The notes: a model not told the origin generated them from the letters alone. 64,000 nt of DNA from Ktedonobacter racemifer DSM 44963 (GCF_000178855.1 NZ_ADVG01000001.1:3757481-3821480); one strand, 5' to 3'. Shown: positions 1-8,757, numbered from the stretch's first letter. Numbers and translations: made by a program.

Positions 1-322
1 CTTTCAGCTTCACCTGAATCAACCCCTGCGTCAGGCGGGTCGCGTAAATGGGGGGGAAGTCAAGCATTGGCAAGACGTAGGGGAGGCTACCAACATGGTC
101 TTCATGTCCGTGTGTAATGAGTATTCCACGTATACGGTGCTTCTTATCAGCCAGATAGCTCGTATCAGGGATCACCAGGTCCACGCCAAACATCTCATCA
201 TCTGGAAACATCACCCCCACATCCACGATCAGGATGTCATCACCGTACTCGATGACCATCATGTTCTTACCAATCTCGCCCAAGCCACCCAGGGGCACCA
301 CTCGAATTTTATCCTTCGTCAA
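1..322 (-). CDS. rnj: Ribonuclease J, N-terminal part (cut by window edge)
   Basis: About 107 codons read on the minus strand from a TTG start at 322. The protein opens MTKDKIRVVPLGGLGEIGKN and continues to a DVGVMFPDDEMFGVDLVIPD stretch and the metallo-beta-lactamase metal motif HGHEDHVG, which together are the usual N-terminus of RNase J, an RNA-degrading metallo-hydrolase. The TTG start is chosen because a strong AGGAGGT site lies at 333-339, a suitable distance away, and no in-frame ATG is closer. The rest of the gene lies beyond base 1. Only the beta-lactamase N-terminus can be seen; the beta-CASP and C-terminal domains are outside the window. Confidence 0.93.
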   Translation of the reverse strand, partial: MTKDKIRVVPLGGLGEIGKNMMVIEYGDDILIVDVGVMFPDDEMFGVDLVIPDTSYLADKKHRIRGILITHGHEDHVGSLPYVLPMLDFPPIYATRLTQGLIQVKLK

Positions 323-339
323 TGTATAAAGGACCTCCT

Positions 340-730
340 AATGAACTATATGTGTATCACAATGTGACAAACGTATCTCTTTTGTGTTGTATATATCTTC
401 ACTCCTGCATCCGCCACAGGAGGTAAAGGCAAAATAAGTTATATTATTCCATTTGACAGTGTAGCATAGCAGGTCATAAAACACAAGCAAGGGGTAAGGG
501 CCTGGAACAGCGCCACCCCACATCGCCCCTCAGTCATAAAAGTGATGTTATGTTTCACTATCGGCAAATCTATAGCTTTTCTCTACTTACTATAACAAAC
601 GAAAGAGCTAAAAGCATCCCCAGGCAACCCAAAATGGCAGATATACGTGCCATCGTGCTCAAAGGGAGGCGCGCTCCACCGCAAGCGAACCAATTTTTGC
701 GCGCCGCCAAAAAAAAGTCTCCAAAGGGGC
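340..730. other. Upstream region between RNase J and tRNA-Phe
   Basis: About 390 bases with no supported gene. It carries the ribosome binding site of RNase J at its left edge and presumably that gene's promoter, but I see no convincing -35/-10 pair for it. Short reading frames here have no recognisable content. Confidence 0.5.
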
Positions 731-759
731 TTGACGGTTCGCAAGAGACATGCTATATT
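731..759 (+). promoter_or_regulatory. Promoter of tRNA-Phe
   Basis: TTGACG at 731-736 and TATATT at 754-759 are separated by exactly 17 bases. A TG dinucleotide one base before the -10 box makes it an extended -10. The expected transcription start near 766 lies just before the tRNA at 769. This is a close match to the housekeeping sigma-70 consensus. Confidence 0.8.
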
Positions 760-768
760 ATGTCCTGC

Positions 769-841
<73 letters not shown>

Positions 842-846
842 CTCTT

Positions 847-896
847 AAAGGAGAGGCCCGCGTGCAAGATCTTGCACGTGGGCCTCTCCTTTGTTC
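847..896 (+). terminator. Intrinsic terminator after tRNA-Phe
   Basis: A hairpin with a GGAGAGGCCC arm and a GGGCCTCTCC arm around a GTGCAAG/CTTGCAC core starts six bases after the tRNA and ends in TTTGTTCT. It closes the tRNA transcript. Confidence 0.8.
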
Positions 897-951
897 TCAT
901 ATGCTCGTGATATCAAAACTGATAGCAAAAAAAGGAGATCTGTACTAGGTA

Positions 952-981
952 TTGACAAAGTGAACGAAAGTGAATTAAAAT
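952..981 (+). promoter_or_regulatory. Promoter of IS607 tnpA, probably leaderless
   Basis: TTGACA at 952-957 and TAAAAT at 976-981 with an 18-base spacer. The predicted start of transcription is at or within a base or two of the ATG at 988, and no ribosome binding site lies between, so tnpA would be translated from a leaderless message. Confidence 0.55.
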
Positions 982-987
982 CATTAT

Positions 988-1617
988 ATGTACTCAATCG
1001 CACAATTTGCCAAGCAGGTGGGTGTCAGCGTGAAAACCTTGCAGCGCTGGGATCGGGAAGGCCGTCTCAAAGCGAAACGAACCCTTTCTGGGCGGCGCTA
1101 CTATGATGAGGCCGATCTGGCTACGGCGCTCAACCTTCCTCAACGGCCAGCCATCCGCCGAATGGTGGCCTATTGCCGGGTGTCGAGCCCTGCTCAACGA
1201 CCGGATTTACAGAACCAACGGGCCGCCTTAGAGCGTTATGCAGTCTCCAAGCAGCTGGTGGTGGATGAGTGGATCATGGAAATCGGGGGCGGCCTCAATT
1301 TTGAGCGCACACAGTTTCTCAGGCTCGTAGACGCCATTGTCGAGGGAGAGGTTTCGTGCCTGCTCATCGCCCATCAGGATCGGCTGGCTCGCTTTGGCTT
1401 TGCTCTGCTCAAGCATCTGTGCGAGACGCACCGCACGGAATTGGTCGTGATGAACACCGAGACGCTCTCGCCCGAACAAGAGGTAGTGCAGGACTTGATG
1501 AGTATTGTCCACGGTTTTAGTTCACGCTTGTACGGCCTCAGGAATTACCGCAAAGCCTTAGAGAAAGCGCTCAAGGATGAAAACCGCGCACAAGATCCGG
1601 ATGAATCCCACCCCTGA
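988..1617 (+). CDS. tnpA: IS607-family serine recombinase (TnpA)
   Basis: 209 residues. The N-terminus is a MerR-like helix-turn-helix (YSIAQFAKQVGVSVKTLQRW, then GRRYYDEADL). A serine resolvase catalytic domain follows: VAYCRVSS with the nucleophilic serine, then QNQRAALERYA and a DRLARFG segment. It cuts and rejoins DNA through a covalent serine intermediate and moves the element without terminal inverted repeats. Length and domain order are normal for IS607 TnpA. The 3' end overlaps tnpB by 41 bases in another frame, consistent with translational coupling. It looks intact. Confidence 0.93.
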   Translation: MYSIAQFAKQVGVSVKTLQRWDREGRLKAKRTLSGRRYYDEADLATALNLPQRPAIRRMVAYCRVSSPAQRPDLQNQRAALERYAVSKQLVVDEWIMEIGGGLNFERTQFLRLVDAIVEGEVSCLLIAHQDRLARFGFALLKHLCETHRTELVVMNTETLSPEQEVVQDLMSIVHGFSSRLYGLRNYRKALEKALKDENRAQDPDESHP

Positions 1618-2872
1618 ACAGGTGGAGTATCTCAAACGAGCCTGTGGCACGAGGCGCTTTATCTACAACTGGGGACGGGAACAATGGGAGAAGCAGTATC
1701 AGGCGTACAAAGCCGAGCAGGAAACCGTTCCCCAAGAGCAGCGCCTGCTCAAACCGCCACATGCCCTTGCGCTGAAGGCGCACTTCAATGCGATTCGAGA
1801 ACACGAGTACCCATGGACCTATGACGTCACGAAATGTGTGGTGGAGGGTGCCTTCGACGACCTCAAGAAAGCGTATGACAACTTCTTTGCAGGCAGAGCG
1901 AACTACCCGCAGTACAAGAAAAAGGGGAAGTCGCACGAGTCGTTTTATGTGTCCAACGACAAATTCACCTTGGGAAGCCATTGGATCTCGATCCCCAGGC
2001 TTGGTCGCTTCATCCTCGATCAACGCCAAACGAAGAAGGACCGAGGCAAGCTCTTACGCAAACTGGGAACGGTGAACCTCGCCGAAAAACTGCGCTTCGT
2101 CGAAAAGGGGAAAGCCACCACACCCAGGAAGAAGCGCAACCAACGCAAGCACGTCGTGTGCGAACGAGTCAAAATTCTGGGGGGGACCGTCAGCTGTGAG
2201 GCGGGCCACTGGTACGTCTCCGTTCAAGTAGACATCACACGGGAGCGCCTCAACGCTCCCGAACCAGTGGTGGGGGTGGATGCAGGCTTGAAGCACGCTG
2301 CTGTGGTGAGCGATGGACGCAGGCTTGAGAACCAAAGGCCATTAGCGCTCCATCTCAAGAAACTCGGCAAGCTGCAACGCAAGCTGTCAAAGAAACAGAA
2401 GACGAAAGACCCTCAAACCAAGCGAACCGTGTTCAGCAAGCAGCATGAGAAGCAACGACTCAAGGTCGCGCGCAAGCATCAGCAGATCGCCAACATCCGG
2501 CGGGATGTCCAGCACAAATTCACGAGCGAACTGGCGCGAACCTGTGGGGCCATCGGCATCGAAGACCTCAACATCCTGGGGATGATGGCCAACCGGAAGC
2601 TCTCGCGTGCCGTGGCTGATGCCGCGATGGGGCAACTCTTGCAGTTCCTCAAGACCAAAGTGGCCAACGCTGGGGGCGAGCTCTTCATCGCCTCGCGCTG
2701 GTTCCCCTCGACCAAACGCTGTTCGTGCTGTGGGCAGGTCAAAAAACGCATGCCGCTCAAACACCGCACCTATGAGTGCGTGGCCTGTGGGCTGGTCATC
2801 GACCGGGATCTCAATGCCGCCTTGAATCTCCTGTGGTTGGCAACACAACAGCTTCGCCAGCTTCACGCGTAA
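1577..2872 (+). CDS. tnpB: TnpB, RNA-guided RuvC-like nuclease of the IS607 element
   Basis: 431 residues. An N-terminal OrfB helix-turn-helix part (KIRMNPTPEQVEYLKRACGT, then RFIYNWGREQW) precedes the split RuvC nuclease. The three acidic residues are D235 in VGVDAG, E329 in IGIEDLN and D411 in DRDLNAALN. A four-cysteine zinc finger (CSCCG ... CVACG) lies between the last two. TnpB proteins of this group are known to cut DNA using a guide RNA from the 3' end of the element. All catalytic and zinc residues are present, so activity is plausible. The reading frame stops soon after the final RuvC motif, which is slightly short at the C-terminus. A closer match to related C-termini (TMKQEE) lies downstream out of the reading frame, in the presumed guide-RNA region. 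Confidence 0.93.
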   Translation: MKTAHKIRMNPTPEQVEYLKRACGTRRFIYNWGREQWEKQYQAYKAEQETVPQEQRLLKPPHALALKAHFNAIREHEYPWTYDVTKCVVEGAFDDLKKAYDNFFAGRANYPQYKKKGKSHESFYVSNDKFTLGSHWISIPRLGRFILDQRQTKKDRGKLLRKLGTVNLAEKLRFVEKGKATTPRKKRNQRKHVVCERVKILGGTVSCEAGHWYVSVQVDITRERLNAPEPVVGVDAGLKHAAVVSDGRRLENQRPLALHLKKLGKLQRKLSKKQKTKDPQTKRTVFSKQHEKQRLKVARKHQQIANIRRDVQHKFTSELARTCGAIGIEDLNILGMMANRKLSRAVADAAMGQLLQFLKTKVANAGGELFIASRWFPSTKRCSCCGQVKKRMPLKHRTYECVACGLVIDRDLNAALNLLWLATQQLRQLHA

Positions 2873-3010
2873 AGCTGGCCGTCCTGGAGAGTGGCTACCG
2901 CCGGACGTAAAATGCCTGGGGAGTTGATGTGAGACCGAAACGGGAGGGCTGATCCAAAGGTTCCCGTGCGCTGGCTATCGACGATGAAGCAGGAAGAACT
3001 GACCGCTTGA
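2873..3010 (+). ncRNA. Candidate omega-RNA (TnpB guide RNA scaffold)
   Basis: GC-rich, structured-looking sequence follows the tnpB stop, with GGCC and CCGG blocks and a CCGGACGTAAAATGCC segment. In known IS605/IS607 elements the guide RNA overlaps the 3' end of tnpB and runs to the right end, with the guide lying just outside. The location fits. The exact right end, and hence the guide, cannot be fixed here. From about 3010 to 3270 I see no gene. Confidence 0.35.
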
Positions 3011-3270
3011 GGGTGGGTTCGCTCACGTTCGAGTATGAGAAAGGTAGCAGCATTAGCACGATACCTTGATCGGTAACGACAAAATGCGGCAGATCTGGAT
3101 CTGCAGAGCACAAGTCGATAGATCAGGCACCTGTGAGAGTTAAAAAACTTTGCTCGCATGCAAAAATGTGAATCGCGCCGCGCTCTCTTTGAGAGCTTGT
3201 CTTCTCATTTTGCGTCAGCTATACTTGCATGGTTGATACGCTAAAAGATTTGTAGGAAAAGATTTCACTC

Positions 3271-3591
3271 ATGCAACCACCTGTTACGCACGCCCCCCCA
3301 TCTCCAACACCTCATGGTCCTCGCTGGCTTGTTTTGCGGACAGCCTCCATCCTCCTTAAGATTGTTGCGGTCCTTTTTTTGCTGGGTAGCCTGGCCCTTG
3401 CTTTACTCTTTATCATTGGCATAACAATAAATGCCAGTTACATTAATCCGCTACCTGGTGTTCACATTCCACCACTTGTGCTTGGCCTTGTTTCCCTTGT
3501 GGGAATTGCTAGTGCCCTCGCCCTGTATGCTTTTGCCGATCTCATTCTCCTTTTCGTTGCCATTGAAAAGAATACCCGGCCTAGATACTAG
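3271..3591 (+). CDS. Small membrane protein, unknown function
   Basis: 106 residues. A proline-rich N-terminal stretch (about residues 1-22) precedes two long hydrophobic segments, roughly residues 27-55 and 66-99, that should span the membrane. A short charged tail ends in NTRPRY. A GTAGGAAAAG ribosome-binding-like stretch lies about 10 bases before the ATG. I do not recognise a named family. It follows the IS607 element and is not obviously in an operon. Confidence 0.65.
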   Translation: MQPPVTHAPPSPTPHGPRWLVLRTASILLKIVAVLFLLGSLALALLFIIGITINASYINPLPGVHIPPLVLGLVSLVGIASALALYAFADLILLFVAIEKNTRPRY

Positions 3592-3907
3592 CCAGGCCGC
3601 TGTTTCTAGAGAAAGTCTTTAAATTCACGCGCCCCCGCTTCCAGACGAAGAGTAGATCTTGTAGCAGGTAGTGATATGAACACAAAATACCGCTTTCAGA
3701 GGAACCCTAATATCATGTCGCGTTCTTTTGCTGATGTGTTTATTGCGCGATGTCCAACATGTCAGCAAAGGCAAATCCATGCTAATAGGAAAGCCCCGAC
3801 TTGCTTGCTTCTCTACTATTCAAGCAAGCAAAGCTATGGCATAATTGCATAGATGAGCTTCTACTTAATATTTTCTTCATATACTGTGAAACAGAGGACA
3901 GACACCT
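3592..3907. other. Intergenic region without a gene
   Basis: About 315 bases, AT-rich, with no supported reading frame or hairpin. It should carry the promoter of the gene at 3908, but no clear box pair stands out. Confidence 0.4.
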
Positions 3908-4933
3908 ATGCAATGTCGATCATGCCAGGCCGAGATACCGCAAGGGGCAACGGTATGCCCATCCTGCCAGGCTCCCGTCAAGGTCACACCCGCCCCCTCG
4001 GAGTATGTCGCGTTTCCAGACGTGCCATCTGAGACGCCCGCAGGCGTTATCCCGCCGCAGGGACCCAACGCTCCCATGCCCACCGCACCATCGCAAGGGC
4101 CAATAGTCATGCCGCCGTACCCGCCATATCCTCACTATGCACCAATGCCGTTCCCACCGCCACAGCCCAAAAAGAAGCGCAAGACATGGCTCATCGTGAC
4201 GCTCTCCATCTTGGTCGTCGTCATCCTTGGGAGTTGTGGTTTCATTTGTAGCCTGGGCGTTCTGGGGATGCAGGGAATTATGATGCAAGCGCAGAAACAG
4301 ACGCAGAGTATCCAGGCCACAGTAAGCACACAGGCCACACAATCAGTCAATGCTCAAGCGCTCTATACCGAGGTGACGAACAATACTCCCACGTTCAGCA
4401 ACTCGCTTGCCAGCAAGGGAGAAGGCGATTGGATCGATATCGGCTCGGACTCGACCTATAGTTGCGGCTTCAAGAACGGCACATACCATGTGTCCATATC
4501 TAAGAAAGGCTACATCACTAATTGTGACTTCAACAGGTTCTATATGAATTTCGCTATTCAGGTAGAGGTCAATCTCCTCAAAGGCGATTACTCGGGCCTG
4601 ATCTTTCGCGCCGATTCCACCGGAAACAAGTATTATATGTTTGAATATAACCAGCAAGGGGAATACTCACTACTCAAACGAACTGATACTACGGGTAATA
4701 TTGACAGTTTGACCTGGGGGATGGCTACGCCCTATCTCAATAACAAATATGGGCAGAAGAATGTAGTGACTATCATCGCGCGCGGGCCTTCAATTTATTT
4801 GTATGTCAATCAGCACTTCCTCTCGCAGGTTCAGGACGAAACCTATACTAGCGGTTATACCGGCCTGCTCGCTGACGACACAAACAAGCCAACCGAGGTT
4901 GCCTTCTCAAACGTGAAGGTCTGGGAGATCTAG
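3908..4933 (+). CDS. Zinc-ribbon, single-pass membrane protein with beta-sandwich outer domain
   Basis: 341 residues in three parts. Residues 1-25 form a zinc ribbon (CRSC ... CPSC). A proline-rich linker (about 26-92) leads to one membrane segment (about 96-122, WLIVTLSILVVVILG). After an Ala/Gln/Thr spacer, the C-terminal 200 residues look like a concanavalin-type beta-sandwich: YSGLIFRADSTGNKYYMFEY, a glycine-rich core, and a final AFSNVKVWEI strand typical of DUF1080-like carbohydrate-binding folds. The likely topology is zinc ribbon inside and beta-sandwich outside. The role is unknown; sensing or binding a glycan at the surface would fit. A strong terminator follows. Confidence 0.72.
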   Translation: MQCRSCQAEIPQGATVCPSCQAPVKVTPAPSEYVAFPDVPSETPAGVIPPQGPNAPMPTAPSQGPIVMPPYPPYPHYAPMPFPPPQPKKKRKTWLIVTLSILVVVILGSCGFICSLGVLGMQGIMMQAQKQTQSIQATVSTQATQSVNAQALYTEVTNNTPTFSNSLASKGEGDWIDIGSDSTYSCGFKNGTYHVSISKKGYITNCDFNRFYMNFAIQVEVNLLKGDYSGLIFRADSTGNKYYMFEYNQQGEYSLLKRTDTTGNIDSLTWGMATPYLNNKYGQKNVVTIIARGPSIYLYVNQHFLSQVQDETYTSGYTGLLADDTNKPTEVAFSNVKVWEI

Positions 4934-4984
4934 CGGCCTGTCAAACTTGGAGTCCCAACATTTTTTTACAGGAATGGCAAAGTA

Positions 4985-5036
4985 AACAACGGACTTCAAA
5001 GCCGCTTCTAACATGCTTTGAAGTCCGTTGTTTTTT
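4985..5036 (+). terminator. Intrinsic terminator
   Basis: A perfect 18-bp stem (arms 4985-5002 and 5015-5032) with a 12-base loop is followed by TTTTTT. It ends the transcript of the gene at 3908-4933. Confidence 0.9.
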
Positions 5037-5066
5037 AGTCAAGCAATGACGATCCAGGAGTTTCCT

Positions 5067-5291
5067 ATGCAACAATCAAAGACAAAACCATGCCCTGAGT
5101 GTGGAGAAGAGCGTGTCTGGGTTAACGCTAAAGCGAGAGAGCGATTGCTACTTGAGCAACCTCAACGTTTCGTTCCCTTTTTGAGTCTTGAGAAAAAAAA
5201 TTGGTCATACATCCGGGCTCTTACGTGTACATTTTGTGGTTATACTGTGCTTTACGCGAATGACCCGAATGATCTTATTCCAGATAGGTAA
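5067..5291 (+). CDS. Small zinc-ribbon protein (paralogue of 6074-6307)
   Basis: 74 residues. Two cysteine pairs, CPEC near the start and CTFC near residue 58, frame a single zinc ribbon. The protein begins MQQSKTKPCPECGEE. An upstream in-frame ATG at 5028 is rejected: it falls inside the preceding terminator, while ATG 5067 has CAGGAG eight bases before it and matches the start of the paralogue. Both proteins end in a CGYT...YA...P.(D/N)LIP pattern. Function unknown; a structural or nucleic-acid-binding role is possible. Confidence 0.7.
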   Translation: MQQSKTKPCPECGEERVWVNAKARERLLLEQPQRFVPFLSLEKKNWSYIRALTCTFCGYTVLYANDPNDLIPDR

Positions 5292-5346
5292 TCTTATTTT
5301 AAGGGATATACTATACTCACTTTCTGCCCCTCATTATCCTGGATGG

Positions 5347-5868
5347 TTAATGTATGATAAGAGGTAAAGCTGCTTCACGTTTGCCCCTGGGGATAAGGCA
5401 GCCGATCCCCCAGCCAAGTAGTGCCGAGAACAGTAGATTGGCCCAGACAGCGAAAAACAGCAGAGCAGGGGTAATCATAAGACCATTGTCGTTAAGGCTC
5501 GGGGCCAGCAGACTCACAGGGATAGAGACCACTACGCTCACACACGCCATCACCAACACCCACAATAAAGCTCGGCTCTTCTTCCACGTGCGACGTAACC
5601 CCCAGGTGCTGCCAACCGCGACGAGCATTGCCAGTAGATAGGAAAGGAATATCAGTTGGATTAACCACGTCGGGACATGTGTGGTGTGATCAATGTACTG
5701 TCCATTAAAGACTGATAGAGAGTACGGCAGAAACAGCCAACCTCCAAGCAATGGAATCGCGGTATTCAAGCTATTCTGCGGGATCGCGATCCCAAGTACA
5801 ATTCCTACGAGCAGAGCCACCAGCAGTGGTATAATCAGCCACGCATACTTTCGCATATCTTGCAGCAT
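5347..5868 (-). CDS. Multi-pass membrane protein, unknown
   Basis: 173 residues. Four hydrophobic segments are visible: about residues 9-31, 66-90, 98-121 and 134-157. The start MLQDMRKYAWLIIPLL has a GGAGGGA-like site just upstream on the minus strand. No motif identifies a family. It lies between two paralogous zinc-ribbon genes but on the opposite strand. Confidence 0.6.
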   Translation of the reverse strand: MLQDMRKYAWLIIPLLVALLVGIVLGIAIPQNSLNTAIPLLGGWLFLPYSLSVFNGQYIDHTTHVPTWLIQLIFLSYLLAMLVAVGSTWGLRRTWKKSRALLWVLVMACVSVVVSIPVSLLAPSLNDNGLMITPALLFFAVWANLLFSALLGWGIGCLIPRGKREAALPLIIH

Positions 5869-6044
5869 AATCCCTCCAGATATCTTTTATTATTGCAAGC
5901 AGATAAGAACCCGTAACAAGAATATAAGCTCTAAAAAGGGAGAATGTATGGGGCAGATGTCCCATTTCCATACAAGGGTGAGAAACGCAAAGAGGCTTCA
6001 CTTTAGCATGCTTGCCGCGTTTAGCTATAGAGAATATTTCAACG

Positions 6045-6061
6045 AAGGAGATACATACTAG
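6045..6061 (+). repeat. 17-base leader motif, copy 1
   Basis: The 17 bases AAGGAGATACATACTAG occur here, 13 bases before the ATG of the zinc-ribbon gene at 6074. The same 17 bases occur at 8890-8906 before the DinB-family gene. The AAGGAG could be a ribosome binding site, but it is unusually far (about 23 bases) from the ATG. Confidence 0.6.
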
Positions 6062-6073
6062 TTCAAGCTACGT

Positions 6074-6307
6074 ATGCAACAATCAATGATACGCCCCTGC
6101 CCCGAATGTGGGGGCAAACGAGTTCCAACAGCTATCGAGTATGGTTTTCACTCATATCCTTTCCGCGTGTTTCCAATGGTACAAAATCCTAAAGACGGCA
6201 AATGGTCTGCCGATCAAGCGAAAAATACACCTTTAGCTCCTATTACCTGCACACAATGCGGCTACACAGCCTGGTATGCATCCGAGCCACAGAATCTCAT
6301 ACCATAA
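6074..6307 (+). CDS. Small zinc-ribbon protein (paralogue of 5067-5291)
   Basis: 77 residues with CPEC near residue 9 and CTQC near residue 61, so one predicted zinc ribbon. The opening MQQS....PCPECG and the closing TCTQCGYTAWYASEPQNLIP match the protein at 5067-5291, while the middle differs freely. This points to an old tandem duplication. Function not known. Confidence 0.7.
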   Translation: MQQSMIRPCPECGGKRVPTAIEYGFHSYPFRVFPMVQNPKDGKWSADQAKNTPLAPITCTQCGYTAWYASEPQNLIP

Positions 6308-6765
6308 GAGTAGCGCTTGTTGTATGAAAAAATCAGGGGCGCAGTAACTTATCCTGCGCCCGAGGAACATAAATTGACAGAATTACTCAGAGAACAAGAA
6401 CGCATCAAGCAAAGAAATACAAGAGTTATGCTTTGTTCATGACACGGGGAAAGGATATAGTCAGGTATTCGCTCCTAGAAGAGAAGGAGTGCAATACAGG
6501 GGTTCTTTAACTTGACGAGGCTGTAATTGCAGGTCGTAATTTCTACAAACACAATGTGAAGGAAGGACAATAGATGATAGCTTTAAAATAATTGCATATC
6601 TACTATGCATGGATAAAAGCGCTTTTGCCAAGTTAAAATGCGCATATAGAAGAAATTGGAAGTGGATACGTGTTTCTGCTATGCTATGTCAGGTAGAGTT
6701 ATCGTTTGCCAACTTTATAAAGCAGACGTGCAGTCATTAGTATTTTTCTGAGCAAGGACTTTAGC
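6308..6765. other. Intergenic region without a gene
   Basis: About 460 AT-rich bases. No reading frame with protein-like content and no strong hairpin. The right part must carry the promoter and the AAGGA ribosome binding site of the gene at 6766. Confidence 0.4.
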
Positions 6766-8655
6766 GTGAAAACGACCAGAACAGAACGCCTCGCCCTTCT
6801 TCAACGCCAGATAGAGCGCCTCGAGGCCCGTCGCGCCAGGCGTGAACTAAAATCAAACTACTTCGCCTGGCAGCAGGTCATGGCGCTGTTGCTTGGCTTT
6901 GTGATTAGCTTTGTGCTACTCGCGATCTTTCGTCCGCTGGGTGTTCTAGCCATCCTGGGCGCCATCGCGTACTTCTACTATTCTCGCAAGCAACAGGTGG
7001 CCTACAGTGATAGCGCGCTCAAACTAAAAAACCTGGTACAGTTCTATGAGACGCAGGTCGCTCGCGCCAGGCTGGACTGGGAGCATATTCCCGCCGTGCC
7101 AGCCAGGAGCGAGCAATCCGATCATCCCTTTGAGAACGACCTGGATATCTCGGGCGAGTATTCGCTGCACCAGTTGCTCAATACGGCTTTCTCGCACGAG
7201 GGTTCGCTGCACCTGCGCAAGTGGCTCTTACAGCGCGAGCCAGACCTGGAGACCATTCAGCAGCGCCAGGCCCTGGTGCGTGAGCTGACCACACAGACGC
7301 GCTTTCGCCATAAGCTGGCCTTTCACTCACTCTACACAACGCGCTACATGAGCGAGCTCTTTGATGCCAAGCGCATCCTGCTCTGGCTGGCCCAGGATGA
7401 CGCGCCACGCCCGCCACGCTATAAGCTGCTTGTCCCCTGCCTCCTGACGGTGATCTTACTCGCCTCTCTCCTGCTCTACGCGCTGGGAATACTTCCCGTG
7501 ATGGTCCCTCTGGTCTCGCTGCTGGTAAGTGTGTCCTGGTCACTCTTTACGATGCGCGACCGCCTGGCGCTCTTCGCGGACGCCTCTTTTATCAGCCAGA
7601 GCTTCGCGCAATTGGGGGATATCTTTGGCTACCTGGAGCACTATCCCTACCAGAAGGGCTCGCGCCTGCAAGAGTTATGTGCACCCTTCGCCCAGGAGAA
7701 AGCCCAGGGTCCCACACACCTCCTGGCACGCCTGCGCCGCCTGGCACGCATGGCCACATTCTCGCAGGACCAGGTGGGGGCACTCTTCCTGAATGCCCTC
7801 CTACCGTGGGACGCCTATATCGCGGACCAACTGGCCCTCTCCAAACAAGTCGCGATCAATAACCTGCCTCAGTGGCTCTCGGCCTGGTTTGAGCTGGAGG
7901 CCCTCTGCTCACTGGCGAACTTCGCTTATCTCAACCCTGAATACACCCTGCCAGAGGTAGTTGCCCAGGAGAAGCTGGGAGACGCGCCCTTACTCCAGGG
8001 TACGGCACTTGGTCACCCGCTGCTTGAGCCAGAGGGCAAGGTGACCAATAATGTCAGCTTCGCGCGCCAGGGCGATGTAATGCTGATTACAGGCTCTAAT
8101 ATGGCGGGGAAAAGCACCTTCCTGCGTACTGTAGGACTCAATCTCTGCCTGGCTTATGCGGGTGGACCAGTCAATGCGGCCTCGCTGCGTACCACGCTCT
8201 TTGAGCTCTGCTGCTGTATCCGCGTCGTGGATTCGGTGACAGATGGCTACTCATACTTCTACGCCGAGGTGCGACGCCTACGCCAGATTCTCTCGCGCTT
8301 GCAGGGCCAGCCACGCTATCCGCTCTTCTTCCTCATAGACGAGATTTTCAAAGGCACCAATAACCGCGAGCGCCTGATCGGCAGCCACGCCTATATCTAT
8401 GCCCTGGCAGGTCAGCACTGCCTGGGGGCGATCTCGACGCATGACCTGGAATTGGTCGCGCTCTCTGACGAGCTTCCTCAAATCTCTAACTATCATTTCC
8501 GCGAGCACGTCATCAAGGGCAAGATGAGCTTTGATTATTGCCTGCGTACGGGTCCCTGCCCCACCTCTAACGCGCTCAAAATCATGCGCCTTGAGGGCCT
8601 GCCCATTAGCTGGCCCGGCGCGCCAACCGTTTCCGCCCAACTAGAAGAGGTCTAG
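6766..8655 (+). CDS. Membrane-anchored MutS-family ATPase
   Basis: 629 residues from a GTG start preceded by AAGGA. An N-terminal coiled stretch is followed by paired membrane segments at about residues 42-73. A second hydrophobic pair lies near residues 225-262. The C-terminal third is a MutS ABC-type ATPase: Walker A GSNMAGKSTF near residue 443, Walker B FFLIDEIFKGTN, and the ISTHD switch histidine. The mismatch-reading domain I of true MutS is absent, so this is not a replication repair MutS. It belongs to the MutS-like proteins with membrane segments whose function is not settled. A hairpin terminator follows at 8718. Confidence 0.85.
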   Translation: MKTTRTERLALLQRQIERLEARRARRELKSNYFAWQQVMALLLGFVISFVLLAIFRPLGVLAILGAIAYFYYSRKQQVAYSDSALKLKNLVQFYETQVARARLDWEHIPAVPARSEQSDHPFENDLDISGEYSLHQLLNTAFSHEGSLHLRKWLLQREPDLETIQQRQALVRELTTQTRFRHKLAFHSLYTTRYMSELFDAKRILLWLAQDDAPRPPRYKLLVPCLLTVILLASLLLYALGILPVMVPLVSLLVSVSWSLFTMRDRLALFADASFISQSFAQLGDIFGYLEHYPYQKGSRLQELCAPFAQEKAQGPTHLLARLRRLARMATFSQDQVGALFLNALLPWDAYIADQLALSKQVAINNLPQWLSAWFELEALCSLANFAYLNPEYTLPEVVAQEKLGDAPLLQGTALGHPLLEPEGKVTNNVSFARQGDVMLITGSNMAGKSTFLRTVGLNLCLAYAGGPVNAASLRTTLFELCCCIRVVDSVTDGYSYFYAEVRRLRQILSRLQGQPRYPLFFLIDEIFKGTNNRERLIGSHAYIYALAGQHCLGAISTHDLELVALSDELPQISNYHFREHVIKGKMSFDYCLRTGPCPTSNALKIMRLEGLPISWPGAPTVSAQLEEV

Positions 8656-8663
8656 CATCATTT

Positions 8664-8687
8664 GTAGGGTCCATGCTGGCATGGACT
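8664..8687. repeat. Palindromic repeat GTAGGGTCCATGC family, copy 1
   Basis: GTAGGGTCCATGC is followed by GGCATGGACT, giving a short hairpin. Related copies lie at 8726-8749 (within the next hairpin), 20318-20341, 20376-20399, 46116-46140 and 50279-50300. All are intergenic. Confidence 0.75.
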
Positions 8688-8717
8688 GCTCACGTTGCGG
8701 TAGGCACGTGCTTGCCT

Positions 8718-8757
8718 GAGTGTTTAGAGTCCATGCTGGCATGGACTCTAAACACTC
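8718..8757 (+). terminator. Hairpin after the MutS-like gene, built on the GTCCATGC palindrome
   Basis: A 19-bp perfect stem (8718-8736 with 8739-8757) has GTCCATGC/GCATGGAC at its core, the same core as the neighbouring repeat. It is followed by CTCTTTTCTTTCC, so it may act as a terminator. Confidence 0.6.

Larger units (their letters stand above)
940..3150 (+). mobile_element. IS607-type insertion sequence
   Basis: The element carries a serine recombinase tnpA and an overlapping tnpB, the standard IS607 arrangement. Both proteins look full length with catalytic residues in place. The outer limits are estimates: IS607 elements have no terminal inverted repeats and make no target duplication, so the ends cannot be read from this sequence alone. 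It lies between the tRNA-Phe terminator and a small membrane protein gene, so the insertion disrupts nothing obvious. Confidence 0.75.
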
